Shown here: one piece after another, positions 47,302 through 56,913 of the stretch
How positions within the stretch are numbered: position 1 is the stretch's first letter
How the letters are laid out: each line of letters opens with the position of its first letter
Assembly (NCBI RefSeq): GCF_013328205.1
Contig: NZ_JABULH010000005.1
Location: 248,001 to 312,000, forward strand
Source: Sphingomonas hominis
GTDB lineage: Bacteria > Pseudomonadota > Alphaproteobacteria > Sphingomonadales > Sphingomonadaceae
Length of the DNA: 64,000 nucleotides
Direction: 5' to 3'
The notes under the pieces: model-generated
What the model was told of the DNA's origin: nothing
The model's input: the letters and a program-made list of their open reading frames with translations, nothing else
The model's database searches: none
Position numbers and translations under genes: made by a program

Positions 47302-48051
47302 TTAGTTGGCGATGCCCATCGACTTGAGCTTGTCGACCAGTGCGTCGACGTCGGCGACCTTGACGCCGGCCTGACGCTTCGCGGGCTCGACCACCTTCAA
47401 CGTGGTGATGCGGGGGGCGACATCGACGCCGTAATCGGCCGGCGTCTTCTGCGCCATCGGCTTCGACTTGGCCTTCATGATGTTGGGCAGCGACGCGTAG
47501 CGCGGCTCGTTCAGCCGCAGGTCGGTGGTGACGATCGCGGGCAGCTTGTAGGTGTCGGTTTCCAACCCGCCGTCGACCTCGCGGACGACCTTGGCGGTGT
47601 CGGCGGACAGCTCGACTTTCGACGCCGCAGTCGCCTGACCCCAGCCAAGCAGCCCTGCGAGCATCTGACCCGTCTGGTTGTTGTCGTCGTCGATCGCCTG
47701 CTTGCCGAGGATAACGAGGCTTGGCTGCTCCTCCTCGACGATCTTGGCGAGCAGCTTGGCGACGCCCAGCGGCTCGACCTTGCCCTCGGCGACGACCAGC
47801 ACCGCGCGGTCGGCACCCATCGCCAGCGCGGTGCGCAGCGTTTCCTGCGCCTTCTGCTCGCCGATCGACACCGCGACGATCTCGGTCACCACGCCCTTTT
47901 CCTTCAGACGAATGGCTTCCTCGACCGCGATCTCGTCGAACGGGTTCATGCTCATCTTGACGTTGGCCAGATCGACGCCCGACCCGTCCGCCTTCACGCG
48001 GGGCTTCACGTTATAGTCAAGCACGCGCTTGACCGGCACCAGCACCTTCAT
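47302..48051 (-). CDS. etfB: Electron transfer flavoprotein subunit beta
   Basis: 249 aa from ATG 48051 (Shine-Dalgarno AGGAG). Starts [20 protein letters not shown]; contains [18 protein letters not shown] (about 37-54), the AMP-binding region [24 protein letters not shown] (about 114-137) and [28 protein letters not shown] (about 173-200). The frame extends to 48147 but the extra residues are not family-like. Heads the etfB-etfA pair. Confidence 0.97.
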   Translation of the reverse strand: MKVLVPVKRVLDYNVKPRVKADGSGVDLANVKMSMNPFDEIAVEEAIRLKEKGVVTEIVAVSIGEQKAQETLRTALAMGADRAVLVVAEGKVEPLGVAKLLAKIVEEEQPSLVILGKQAIDDDNNQTGQMLAGLLGWGQATAASKVELSADTAKVVREVDGGLETDTYKLPAIVTTDLRLNEPRYASLPNIMKAKSKPMAQKTPADYGVDVAPRITTLKVVEPAKRQAGVKVADVDALVDKLKSMGIAN

Positions 48052-48185
48052 CGGAGCTCCTCTTCCATACTTTGCGCGCCTGTGTCGGCGATCCAATTGG
48101 CGATTTTCGGTCGTTTTCGCAAGTGCGGTATGGTGATCAGCCCGCAATCACGCCGTGCCGTAGCGGCATCTCACCCTTCAACGAA

Positions 48186-48217
48186 GAAGGGGCCGGACGT
48201 TTCCGCCCGACCCCTTC
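48186..48217 (-). terminator. Terminator hairpin after sucC
   Basis: Imperfect stem GAAGGGG (48186-48192) / CCCCTTC (48211-48217) with inner CGG/CCG pairing, 25 bases beyond the sucC stop at 48243. T-poor tail. Confidence 0.55.
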
Positions 48218-48242
48218 CGAATCGATCAATGGTGACGTCGGA

Positions 48243-49442
<1,200 letters not shown>

Positions 49443-49653
49443 GGGAACGCCTCTCCAGATGGTGGCGGGTGGGAACGCTTTGCGCTGCTCCTAAGCACAG
49501 CGAGGCGCGAGAATCCACCCCGCGCGGCAGGTTCTTGTACGCTGATGCTATTGCGAACCGATTGCAGATCGTGGTTTTCACCCGGGGGAAGGGGAGGGGC
49601 ATGCAGAATGCTTCAAACCCACCGGCGAAACCGGGTTGCCATTCTGTTCGCCA
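49443..49653. promoter_or_regulatory. Divergent sucC / helicase intergenic region
   Basis: About 210 bases between divergent genes; no clear hexamers identified. It must contain the two promoters. The helicase start is poorly defined, so its right edge may move. Confidence 0.4.
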
Positions 49654-52377
49654 ATGCGCACCTGCATCTTGGTGAGCGCGCTCCATTATCCCGCCCTGCA
49701 CGCCAGCCACTCGGGCATCTGGGTGTCGGAACGCGGCGTCACGCGCGAGGTGTCGCGCGGTGAGGCGATCCGGCTCGCCGCCGATACGCCGGTGATCCTG
49801 CTGAACGCCGCGCTGGTCGGGCAGCGGCTCGGCTATGCCGACCTGTCGGGGCTCGATCTGCTCGAACTGTTCGCCTTTCTCCATCCGGCGCGCTTCATGG
49901 TGCCGACCCCCAAGGGGCTCGCCGCGGTGACCGGGCTCGACATGCCCGCTGACGACGCACACGTCGCGCCGTTCCTGCTCGCTGCCGCCGAGCGGTTGCT
50001 CGATGTTCCTGCGGGTGACTGGCGCGAGCGCGACGGCGCGTGGACCGCGCTCCAGTCGCTCACCCGGCTGCGCTGGGCCTGGGCGCCGCCGCTCGGCTCG
50101 CGCGTCGCCAAGCCCTCGTCGCAGGAGCGCTGGCTGTTCACCCGCCTGCCCGAGTGGAGCGAGGCGCCGCCGCGTCCCGCCCCGCGCACGGTGACGATGC
50201 CGGAGGGTGCGGTGCTCGACCGGCTGGAGGAGCTGACCGGCGAGGGCGCCGAGCCGCGCGCAGGCCAGCAACGCTTCGCCGCCGCCGCGAGCGCCGCCTT
50301 CGCGCCGCGTACGCTGCGCGACTCGCCCAATCTGATGCTGGCGGAGGCGGGCACCGGCATCGGCAAGACGCTCGGCTATCTTGCCCCCGCGAGTCTGTGG
50401 GCCGAGGCGGCGGGCGGCGCGGTGTGGATCTCGACCTATACCAAGGCGCTGCAGCGGCAGCTCGGTGCCGAGACGCGCCGCGTCTACCCCGACGAGGCGG
50501 TCCGGCGCGAGCGGGTGGTGACGCGCAAGGGACGCGAGAACTATCTCTGCCTCCTGAACCTGGAGGACGCGCTGCAAGGCGGGTTTGCCGGGCGTGCCGC
50601 GGTGCTGGCGCAACTCGTCGCGCGCTGGGCGGCGTATAGCGCCGACGGCGACATGGTCGGCGGCGACCTGCCCGGCTGGCTGCCTACCTTGTTCCGGCGT
50701 AACGGCTCGACCGCGCTGACCGACCGCCGTGGCGAGTGCGTCTATGCCGGCTGCCCGCATTATCGCAAATGCTTCATCGAGCGCGCCGCGCGCGCCTCGG
50801 CCGAAGCCGATCTGGTGATCGCCAACCACGCGTTCGTCATGGTCAACGCCGCGCGCGGGCGCGAAACCGCGACGCGCCCCACACGCTACGTCTTCGACGA
50901 GGGGCACCATCTGTTCGACGCCGCCGACGCGATGTTCGGCGTCGCGCTGACCGGTGCGGAGACGATCGAGCTGCGCCGCTGGATCGTCGGTCCCGAGGGC
51001 ACCAGCCGCGGGCGACGTCGCGGGTTGCAGGCGCGCCTGTCCGACCTCGCCAGCTACGACGAGCAAGGCGGTGCCGCGGTCGCCGACATCGTCGCCGCGG
51101 CAGGCGCGCTCGCCGCCGATGGCTGGCTCGGGCGGCTGGGGGAGGGTGCGCCGTTCGGACCCGTAGAGAAGCTGCTCGCGGCGGTGCGCGGCCTCACCTA
51201 CGCGCGCGCCGAGCAGCCCGGTGACGCCGGCTACGCGCTGGAAACCGAACTCGCCGAGCCTAGCCCCGAACTGATCGAGGCCGCCGCACCCGCCGCCGCG
51301 GCACTCGACGCGCTGGTCCGCCCGATGGTTGCGCTCGGCAAGCGGCTGGAGACGGTGCTCGCCGACGCACCCGACTGGATGGACGCACCGGCGCGCGCGC
51401 GGATCGAGGGCGCGATCGCCTCGCTCGGCTGGCGTGCCGAGACGGTCGCGGCGTGGCTCGCCTTGCTCTCGCGAATCGGCGGCCCGGCCGACCCCGCCTT
51501 CGTCGACTGGCTCGCGGTCGACCGCGCCGAGGGGCGCGAGTACGACATCGGTCTCCACCGCCGCTGGCTCGATCCGACCAAGCCGTTCGCCGAAACGGTG
51601 CTCAAGCCCGCGCACGGCGCGCTCGTCACCTCCGCCACGCTGACCGCGGGCGGGGACTGGGCGACCGCGGAGGCGCGCGTCGGCGCGACCCACCTGCTCC
51701 GCCCCGCCGACCGCTTCGAGGTCGCGAGCCCGTTCGATTACGCGTCGCACGCTGAGGTGCTGATCGTCACCGACGTGAAGCGCGGCGACGTGCCGCAACT
51801 CGCCAATGCCTATGCGCGGCTGATCGAGGCGGCGGGCGGCGGCACGCTGGGGCTGTTCACCGCGATCCGCCGGCTGCGCGCGGTCCACGCGCGCGTCGCC
51901 GATCGCCTGGCGCGCGAGGGGCTGCCGCTTCACGCGCAGCACGTCGACCCGATCGACACCGGCACACTGGTCGACATCTTCCGCGACGATCCGCACGCCT
52001 CGCTGCTCGGCACCGACGCGCTGCGCGACGGCGTCGACGTGCCCGGCGACTCGCTCCGGCTGGTGGTGATGGAGGGCGTGCCCTGGCCCAAGCCGACCGT
52101 GCTTCATGCTGCCAGGCGACTGGCAGGCGGCGGCAGCGCCTACGACGACCGCATCGTGCGTGCGCGATTGGCGCAGGCGTTCGGGCGGCTGATCCGGCGG
52201 CAGGACGATGCGGGCGCGTTCGTGCTCTTGTCCGCCGCGATGCCGTCGCGCCTGCTCGACGCCTTTCCGCCCGGCGTGCCGATCCGCCGCCTGACCCTAG
52301 ACGAGGCCGCCGCGCGCGTTGCCGAGCGGCTATCCACGCGGGCGCGAATAGGGCATGGAGCGCACCTGCCCGCCTGA
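49654..52377 (+). CDS. ATP-dependent DNA helicase, DinG/XPD (Rad3) type
   Basis: Predicted 5'-3' superfamily 2 helicase with a 4Fe-4S cluster. The ATG at 49654 gives 907 aa; a TTG at 49636 is an alternative. After an uncharacterised N-terminal region (YPALHASHSGIW onward), Walker A reads AEAGTGIGKT near 229-238. Four cysteines expected for the Fe-S cluster follow (NYLCLLNLED near 298; CVYAGCPHYRKC near 362-373). DEGHH (Walker B) is near 415, GALVTSATLTAGG near 650, and the C-terminal QAFGRLIRRQDD motif VI near 844. Overlaps the next gene by TGATG. Confidence 0.92.
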   Translation: MRTCILVSALHYPALHASHSGIWVSERGVTREVSRGEAIRLAADTPVILLNAALVGQRLGYADLSGLDLLELFAFLHPARFMVPTPKGLAAVTGLDMPADDAHVAPFLLAAAERLLDVPAGDWRERDGAWTALQSLTRLRWAWAPPLGSRVAKPSSQERWLFTRLPEWSEAPPRPAPRTVTMPEGAVLDRLEELTGEGAEPRAGQQRFAAAASAAFAPRTLRDSPNLMLAEAGTGIGKTLGYLAPASLWAEAAGGAVWISTYTKALQRQLGAETRRVYPDEAVRRERVVTRKGRENYLCLLNLEDALQGGFAGRAAVLAQLVARWAAYSADGDMVGGDLPGWLPTLFRRNGSTALTDRRGECVYAGCPHYRKCFIERAARASAEADLVIANHAFVMVNAARGRETATRPTRYVFDEGHHLFDAADAMFGVALTGAETIELRRWIVGPEGTSRGRRRGLQARLSDLASYDEQGGAAVADIVAAAGALAADGWLGRLGEGAPFGPVEKLLAAVRGLTYARAEQPGDAGYALETELAEPSPELIEAAAPAAAALDALVRPMVALGKRLETVLADAPDWMDAPARARIEGAIASLGWRAETVAAWLALLSRIGGPADPAFVDWLAVDRAEGREYDIGLHRRWLDPTKPFAETVLKPAHGALVTSATLTAGGDWATAEARVGATHLLRPADRFEVASPFDYASHAEVLIVTDVKRGDVPQLANAYARLIEAAGGGTLGLFTAIRRLRAVHARVADRLAREGLPLHAQHVDPIDTGTLVDIFRDDPHASLLGTDALRDGVDVPGDSLRLVVMEGVPWPKPTVLHAARRLAGGGSAYDDRIVRARLAQAFGRLIRRQDDAGAFVLLSAAMPSRLLDAFPPGVPIRRLTLDEAAARVAERLSTRARIGHGAHLPA

Positions 52378-52931
52378 TGGAGATGAGCCCGGTGAAGACG
52401 CTGACGCTGCTGCGCCACGCCAAGTCGGGCTGGGACGATCCGGTCGCGCGCGATTTCGACCGGCCGCTCAACCCCAAGGGCCGCCGCGCCGCGCAGACCG
52501 TCGGGCGCGAGCTGCGCCGGCTCGGACTCGCCTTCGATCACGTCGTCGCCTCGCCCGCGGTGCGCGTCGAGCAGACGATCGACGGCGTCGAATCGGGCTA
52601 CGGCCGCGCGCTGTCGCCCGCTTACGATCGCCGCATCTATCTCGCCTCGGCCGGCTCGCTGCTCGACGTGGTGCGCGAGACGAGCGACGATTATGCCCGC
52701 CTGCTGCTGATCGGGCACAATCCGGGGCTGGAGGATCTGGTCCTGATGCTCGCCCCCGACGAGCCCGGCACCCTGCGCGACGACGTGGAGGAGAAATATC
52801 CCACCGCCACACTCGCCGAACTGACATTCGAGGTGGATGCGTGGGCGCAGGTGGCGGAAGGCGCGGGCACGCTCACCCGCTTCATCCGCCCGCGCGACCT
52901 CGATCCCGAGCTGGGGCCGAGCGAGGACTGA
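52377..52931 (+). CDS. Phosphohistidine phosphatase SixA-like
   Basis: 184 aa; start ATG 52377 overlapping the helicase stop. Histidine phosphatase core with LTLLRHAKSGWDD (RHA, His near residue 14) and the second His in LLLIGHNPGLEDLVLML, near residue 113. SixA relatives dephosphorylate phospho-His on HPt or similar proteins; the real target is unknown. It ends three bases before the convergent GIN gene stop. Confidence 0.87.
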   Translation: MEMSPVKTLTLLRHAKSGWDDPVARDFDRPLNPKGRRAAQTVGRELRRLGLAFDHVVASPAVRVEQTIDGVESGYGRALSPAYDRRIYLASAGSLLDVVRETSDDYARLLLIGHNPGLEDLVLMLAPDEPGTLRDDVEEKYPTATLAELTFEVDAWAQVAEGAGTLTRFIRPRDLDPELGPSED

Positions 52932-52934
52932 ACC

Positions 52935-53642
52935 TCAGCGTGCCGGCAACGCGCCGCACGTGACCGGCCCACCCGCCGCCGCGCGCACCGTGCATTTGGG
53001 ATTGCCGCTCACGCTGACGCGCCCCATGCCGGTGGAGGCAATCTCCGCCCCATAGCGTGCCGCCGCGCGCGTCTCGCCGGTGCCGTCGAGCGAGACGAAC
53101 AACTCACCCGCCGACAGTGCGGCGGCGTCGATCGTGCCGGGACCGTTGGTCACCAGCCGCGCCTTGCCCGCGCGGCCGCCGACGCGGATCGTGCCGCTAC
53201 CGATCACCGTCGCGTTGAGCTGATCCGCGCTTGCCTCCGCGACCGACAGCGCGCCGGTACCGGTGACGCCCAGGTCGAGCCGCGTGCCCGCCATCCGCGT
53301 CACCGCCACCTTGGCGCCCGACAACAAGGTCACGCCGCGCAGCGCATTGGTCGACAAGGTGAACACCGGCACCGCGTCCGAGCCACGCTGCGCGTAATCG
53401 CCGGTACCGCGGTCGAGCCGCAGCGACAGCGTGCTGCCTTGAACCTCCAAGCGCAGCCGTTCGAGCAGCGCCGCGTCGGCGCTCGCCCGCGCGCGCGGGC
53501 TGGTTCCGGTCGCGATCCGCACCTCGAACGGTCCGTCGACGCGGACGCGGTCGAAGCTGGCGATGTTCCACACCCGCTCCGCCGCCTGCGCAGGCGCGGC
53601 GACGAGCAGGAACAACGGGGCGAGCGCGCGAAGCCGGATCAT
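52935..53642 (-). CDS. GIN-domain (DUF2807) secreted protein 1
   Basis: 235 aa with a signal peptide (MIRLRALAPLFLLVAAPAQA, cut near residue 20). The mature protein is a repetitive beta-solenoid-like sequence in which short turns of the form GxGxxxxxxA recur (GTGALSVAEASADQL, GSGTIRVGGRAGKA), the GIN-head DUF2807 signature. Two Cys (CTVRAAAGG.VTC) near the C-terminus fit the paralog pattern. Last of the three GIN genes, 41 bases after the second. Confidence 0.88.
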   Translation of the reverse strand: MIRLRALAPLFLLVAAPAQAAERVWNIASFDRVRVDGPFEVRIATGTSPRARASADAALLERLRLEVQGSTLSLRLDRGTGDYAQRGSDAVPVFTLSTNALRGVTLLSGAKVAVTRMAGTRLDLGVTGTGALSVAEASADQLNATVIGSGTIRVGGRAGKARLVTNGPGTIDAAALSAGELFVSLDGTGETRAAARYGAEIASTGMGRVSVSGNPKCTVRAAAGGPVTCGALPAR

Positions 53643-53683
53643 CGCGCAGACCTCGCACTAGCCCGCCGCGCAGGCAAGCCGCC

Positions 53684-54406
53684 TTACCCGCCGCAGCGTA
53701 CCGTGCCCGATCCGCCCTTGCGCGTGGTGCAGCGCGCGTCCGGCCCCAGGTCGATGTCGCCCGATCCCGCCAGCCGCACGTCGGCCGGGCCGCGCACGGT
53801 GGCGTTGACGTTGCCCGAGCCCGCCACCGACACCAGCGCGCGCGTCGCGGTCAGCCCGCGTGCCTGCACGTCGCCCGACCCGGCGATCCGCACGGTCAGC
53901 GCCTGCGCCTGCCCGGCGGCGGTCACGGTGCCCGATCCCGAGATACCGAACTCAACCTCGCCCGCGCGCATCGTATCGACCGAAATGTCGCCCGACCCGC
54001 TGATCGCACCGCGGAAGCGCGGGCCCTCGACGCTGGCGATGCGGAAGCTGCCTGAGCCGGAGATCGCGGCTTCCTCGATCGCCGGCAGGGTGACGATCAC
54101 GCGTGCCTTGCCCTTGTTCCAGCTCACGCCATTGCGCCGTCCGACGCGCAGTGCGTTGCCGTCGCGCCGGATGACCAATCGGTCGAGCAGCGCCGGGTCA
54201 CCCTCCGCGCGGACCGCGAAGGCGCCGACGCGTACCTCGACGTCGTCCGGCCCCGCGATCGTCACGCGCGTGAAGTCGCGCGCGGCGTAGCTGCGGCTCG
54301 CGCCCGTGCCTTCAGGCGCGATGCCGTCCTGACTGTCCGCGGCGTAAGTAGCCGCCATGCCGCAGGCGGCGACCGGGATCAGCAAGGCGAGAGCGAGATA
54401 GCGCAT
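53684..54406 (-). CDS. GIN-domain (DUF2807) lipoprotein 2
   Basis: 240 aa; the N-terminus ends in a lipobox, MRYLALALLIPVAAC (Cys15), so this copy is membrane-anchored. The GIN repeats are very regular: GSGSFRIASVEG, GSGDISVDTMRAGEVE, GSGTVTAAGQAQALT, GSGDVQARGLTATRA, GSGNVNATVRG. Ends CTTRKGGSGTVRCGG with the paired Cys. Function of the family is unknown; adhesion or surface binding has been proposed from the name only. Confidence 0.9.
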   Translation of the reverse strand: MRYLALALLIPVAACGMAATYAADSQDGIAPEGTGASRSYAARDFTRVTIAGPDDVEVRVGAFAVRAEGDPALLDRLVIRRDGNALRVGRRNGVSWNKGKARVIVTLPAIEEAAISGSGSFRIASVEGPRFRGAISGSGDISVDTMRAGEVEFGISGSGTVTAAGQAQALTVRIAGSGDVQARGLTATRALVSVAGSGNVNATVRGPADVRLAGSGDIDLGPDARCTTRKGGSGTVRCGG

Positions 54407-54429
54407 GACATATCCTCCAACTGTATTGC

Positions 54430-54443
54430 TGTGTTAATACACA
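54430..54443. promoter_or_regulatory. Short palindrome between GIN genes 2 and 3
   Basis: TGTGT-TAAT-ACACA at 54430-54443, in the 49-base gap upstream of the lipoprotein gene. It may be an operator or promoter element; too short to call firmly. Confidence 0.4.
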
Positions 54444-54455
54444 AGGAAGGTACGA

Positions 54456-55178
54456 TCAAGCCCCGCAGCGGATGCGCGCCGAACCCATCTTCGACACCGC
54501 GCAGTGCGCCCGTGCACCGAGGTCGATCGTGCCGCTGCCGACGCTCGACACGCGCGCGTCGCCCTCGACCTGCGCGACGACGCTGCCCGCGCCCGCGACC
54601 GACACGTCGGCCTGCGCGGCGTGGAGGGCGGGCGCGCCCAGCGACCCCGATCCGCCGACCGATACCTTGAGCGCGCGAACGCGGCCGCCCGCCGCGACGC
54701 TGCCCGCGCCGCCGATCGACACCTCGGCCTCGTTCGCGCTGAGCGCATCGATCGTGATCGCACCTTGTCCACCCACTGCGGCGTTGAAGTGCGCACCCGC
54801 GACCCGGTCGATCCGCATATTGCCCGTACCGCCCAATGCCGCGGCCGACAGGGCGGGTATCGTGACGGTGAAGCGCACCTGCCGCTCGAGTGCGGGGTTG
54901 CCCTTCGCCCGCGGATCGCGTCGCGCGATCTTCAGCGTGTCACCTTCGCGCTCGATGCGCATCGTAGCGAGCACCGCGGCGGGGCCGTCCGCATGCACCG
55001 ACCAGGTCGGGCCGACCCGCACCTGCATCTGCGCGCCGGTGCCGAGCGCCAGGCGCGAGAAGTCACGGATCGCGTAATCGACCGCGAAGCCGCTTCCGAC
55101 TGCCCCGGCACGTTCGGCCGGAAGCGTCAGAATCAGCGCGGCGAGGACGGGCAGGGTCAGAAACGACAAAGAGCGCAT
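54456..55178 (-). CDS. GIN-domain (DUF2807) secreted protein 3
   Basis: 240 aa with a signal peptide (cut after about residue 26). GIN repeats: GTGNMRIDRVAGAHFNA, GQGAITIDALSANEAE, GAGSVAAGGRVRALK, GSGSLGAPALHAAQA, GAGSVVAQVEG. Ends CAVSKMGSARIRCGA, sharing the two-Cys tail with the other copies. First gene of the array, expressed from the control region at 55186-55252. Confidence 0.9.
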   Translation of the reverse strand: MRSLSFLTLPVLAALILTLPAERAGAVGSGFAVDYAIRDFSRLALGTGAQMQVRVGPTWSVHADGPAAVLATMRIEREGDTLKIARRDPRAKGNPALERQVRFTVTIPALSAAALGGTGNMRIDRVAGAHFNAAVGGQGAITIDALSANEAEVSIGGAGSVAAGGRVRALKVSVGGSGSLGAPALHAAQADVSVAGAGSVVAQVEGDARVSSVGSGTIDLGARAHCAVSKMGSARIRCGA

Positions 55179-55185
55179 CGCAGGT

Positions 55186-55205
55186 AACTCCGTTGAACCG
55201 GAGTT
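55186..55205 (-). promoter_or_regulatory. Shine-Dalgarno-sequestering hairpin before GIN gene 3
   Basis: On the minus strand AACTCCG pairs with CGGAGTT across a 6-base loop (arms 55199-55205 and 55186-55192). The GGAG ribosome-binding site lies in the 3' arm, 9 bases from the ATG at 55178, so the structure should hold back translation until melted or opened. Confidence 0.55.
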
Positions 55206-55207
55206 TA

Positions 55208-55252
55208 GCGATACGCTCTCTAGATTACGCCTGTAAACAGCTAATGTTTACA
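55208..55252 (-). promoter_or_regulatory. Operator-like palindrome and promoter for the GIN array
   Basis: TGTAAAC-AGCTAAT-GTTTACA at 55232-55252 is a perfect 7-bp inverted repeat. Its left half contains TTTACA on the minus strand, a plausible -35, followed after 18 bases by TATCGC (55213-55208) as a weak -10. The layout suggests a repressor site overlapping the promoter, of the TetR kind. Confidence 0.55.
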
Positions 55253-55268
55253 GCTGTAGTTGAACAGC

Positions 55269-55802
55269 TCAGGCGGGCTGCTTGTCCTTGTTGTAGATCG
55301 CCGCGGCCTTGCGCAGGATGTCGAGGATCTTCTCCTGCGCCGCCGGTTCGTCGATCTGCTCCATCGCGGCGAGCTCGCGCGCGAGGCGGCTGCACGCGCC
55401 CTCGAAGATCTGCCGCTCGGAATAGCTCTGCTCGGGCTGGTCTTCGGCGCGGAACAGGTCGCGGACCACCTCGGCGATCGAGGCGAGGTCGCCCGAGTTG
55501 ATCTTCGCCTCATATTCCTGCGCGCGGCGCGACCACATGGTGCGCTTGACCTTGGGCTTGCCCTTCAGCGTTTCCATCGCCTCGCGCATGGTCTTGTCGC
55601 TCGACAGCTTGCGCATGCCGACGCTCTCGGCCTTGTTGGTCGGTACGCGCAGCGTCATGCGCTCCTTCTCGAACCGCAGCACGTAGAGTTCGAGCGCGAT
55701 GCCCGCGATCTCCGATTTCTGCAGCTCGATCACACGACCCACGCCGTGCTTGGGATAAACGACGTAATCGCCGACGTCGAAGTGCAGAGCCTTGGCAGCC
55801 AT
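55269..55802 (-). CDS. CarD/CdnL family transcriptional regulator
   Basis: RNA-polymerase-binding global regulator. The ATG at 55802 gives 177 aa; the frame extends to 55955 with unlike residues. N-terminal Tudor-like RNAP-interaction domain: HFDVGDYVVYPKHGVGRVIEL (about 7-27), then LELYVLRFEKERMTLRVP. The C-terminal DNA-binding helical domain includes GKPKVKRTMWSRRAQEYEAKI (about 82-102) and ARELAAMEQIDEP. Likely essential or near-essential, by analogy with CdnL of other alphaproteobacteria. Confidence 0.93.
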   Translation of the reverse strand: MAAKALHFDVGDYVVYPKHGVGRVIELQKSEIAGIALELYVLRFEKERMTLRVPTNKAESVGMRKLSSDKTMREAMETLKGKPKVKRTMWSRRAQEYEAKINSGDLASIAEVVRDLFRAEDQPEQSYSERQIFEGACSRLARELAAMEQIDEPAAQEKILDILRKAAAIYNKDKQPA

Positions 55803-56151
55803 TGACGATCTTTCCAAATCTATGCCCCGCCTGCTACCCACGCCTCGCCGGTCCGGTGCGGAAACACCTGGCATCGGTCGAACGGCATGGGGCGGGGGTA
55901 GGTTGATCTCCGTCGGGCGCGGCAGGAAAGCGCCCGTCCCGGCAGTATATAGCATGATTATTTGTTTGTTTCCAGCCTGCTTACGTCAGCGCTGCTGACG
56001 TGCGGCACCGGCCGTCGACGCCGGGCCGCGCGCCCGAGAACGTTCTGGTGTTACCTGCTACGTCATCCCGGGCTTGACCCGGGATACCGCTTCTTGGCCC
56101 GCGTGGATCGGAGCGGGACCCCGGATCAGGTCCGGGGTGACGAACAGCCGC
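55803..56151. other. Gap between carD and fdxA
   Basis: No gene in 349 bases. It carries the REP-like pair at 56062-56142 and the presumed carD promoter near its left end. No other feature seen. Confidence 0.45.
56062..56142. repeat. REP-like inverted-repeat pair between carD and fdxA
   Basis: Left half GTCATCCCGGGCTTGACCC from 56062; right half CCGGATCAGGTCCGGGGTGACG ends near 56142. Same family as at 11709. Here it lies past the fdxA stop, inside a same-strand gap. Confidence 0.75.
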
Positions 56152-56493
56152 TCAGTCGCCCTTGCCGGGCTCGGCCGAGAAATACTTGTCGTACTTGCCC
56201 TCTTCGCCCTTGTGCTCGTCGGCGTCGGGCGGGGTCTGATCGAGCTTGCGCGTGACGTTGGGCCATTGCGCGGAGAAGGTGGTGTTCATCTCCAGCCACT
56301 GCTCCAGCCCGTTCTCGGTATCGGGCAGGATCGCCTCGGCCGGGCATTCTGGCTCGCACACGCCGCAGTCGATGCACTCGCTCGGATTGATGACGAGCAT
56401 GTTCTCGCCCTCGTAGAAGCAATCCACCGGGCACACCTCGACGCAGTCCATGTACTTGCAGCGGATGCAGGCGTCGGTGACGACGTAGGTCAT
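56152..56493 (-). CDS. fdxA: Ferredoxin FdxA (7Fe type)
   Basis: 113 aa. The N-terminal half carries two clusters: [26 protein letters not shown] (residues 4-29) and [21 protein letters not shown] (35-55), giving the [3Fe-4S][4Fe-4S] Azotobacter-type spacing. The C-terminal 50 residues are acidic and variable. It is the usual partner of the neighbouring S4 and helicase genes in alphaproteobacteria. Confidence 0.96.
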   Translation of the reverse strand: MTYVVTDACIRCKYMDCVEVCPVDCFYEGENMLVINPSECIDCGVCEPECPAEAILPDTENGLEQWLEMNTTFSAQWPNVTRKLDQTPPDADEHKGEEGKYDKYFSAEPGKGD

Positions 56494-56577
56494 GTAAGCG
56501 TTCCTCGAAAACTCGTTCGCGTGATCAACGCGCGTGTTCGCTATTTGGGCCGCTGCTATGCCGGGCGCGCGACACCG

Positions 56578-56913
56578 TCAATCTTCGTGGCTTTCCTGCG
56601 AGTTGTTCGCACCTGCCGGTGTGCCAGCGCCCGCGGTCAGTTCCTGATAACACGCCCGCGCCTCGGGCGCGGGGCCGCGCCGGTGCGGCAGCGCCTCGAC
56701 ACGCACCACCAGCACGCGGTCGTGGTGCGCGAAGGTCAGGATATTGCCCACCCGCACCGCTGCATGCGCACGGTCGATCACGCGCCCGTCGATCCGCAAC
56801 CGCCCCGCCGCCGCCAACACCTGCGCCACGCTGCGTGTCTTGGTGAGCCGCGTGAACCACAGAAAGCGATCGAGCCGCATCGTTACATCGTCCGGGGCAA
56901 CGACGCCGGGCAT
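56578..56913 (-). CDS. S4-domain RNA-binding protein (Hsp15-like)
   Basis: 111 aa from ATG 56913 overlapping the helicase stop (TGATG); an ATG at 56880 (MRLDRFLWF) gives the more typical family start. S4 fold: RLDRFLWFTRLTKTRSVAQVLAAAGRLRIDGRVIDRA (about 13-49), then ILTFAHHDRVLVVRVEAL. Members bind ribosomal or other structured RNA. Coupled to the SUV3-like RNA helicase. Confidence 0.88.
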   Translation of the reverse strand: MPGVVAPDDVTMRLDRFLWFTRLTKTRSVAQVLAAAGRLRIDGRVIDRAHAAVRVGNILTFAHHDRVLVVRVEALPHRRGPAPEARACYQELTAGAGTPAGANNSQESHED

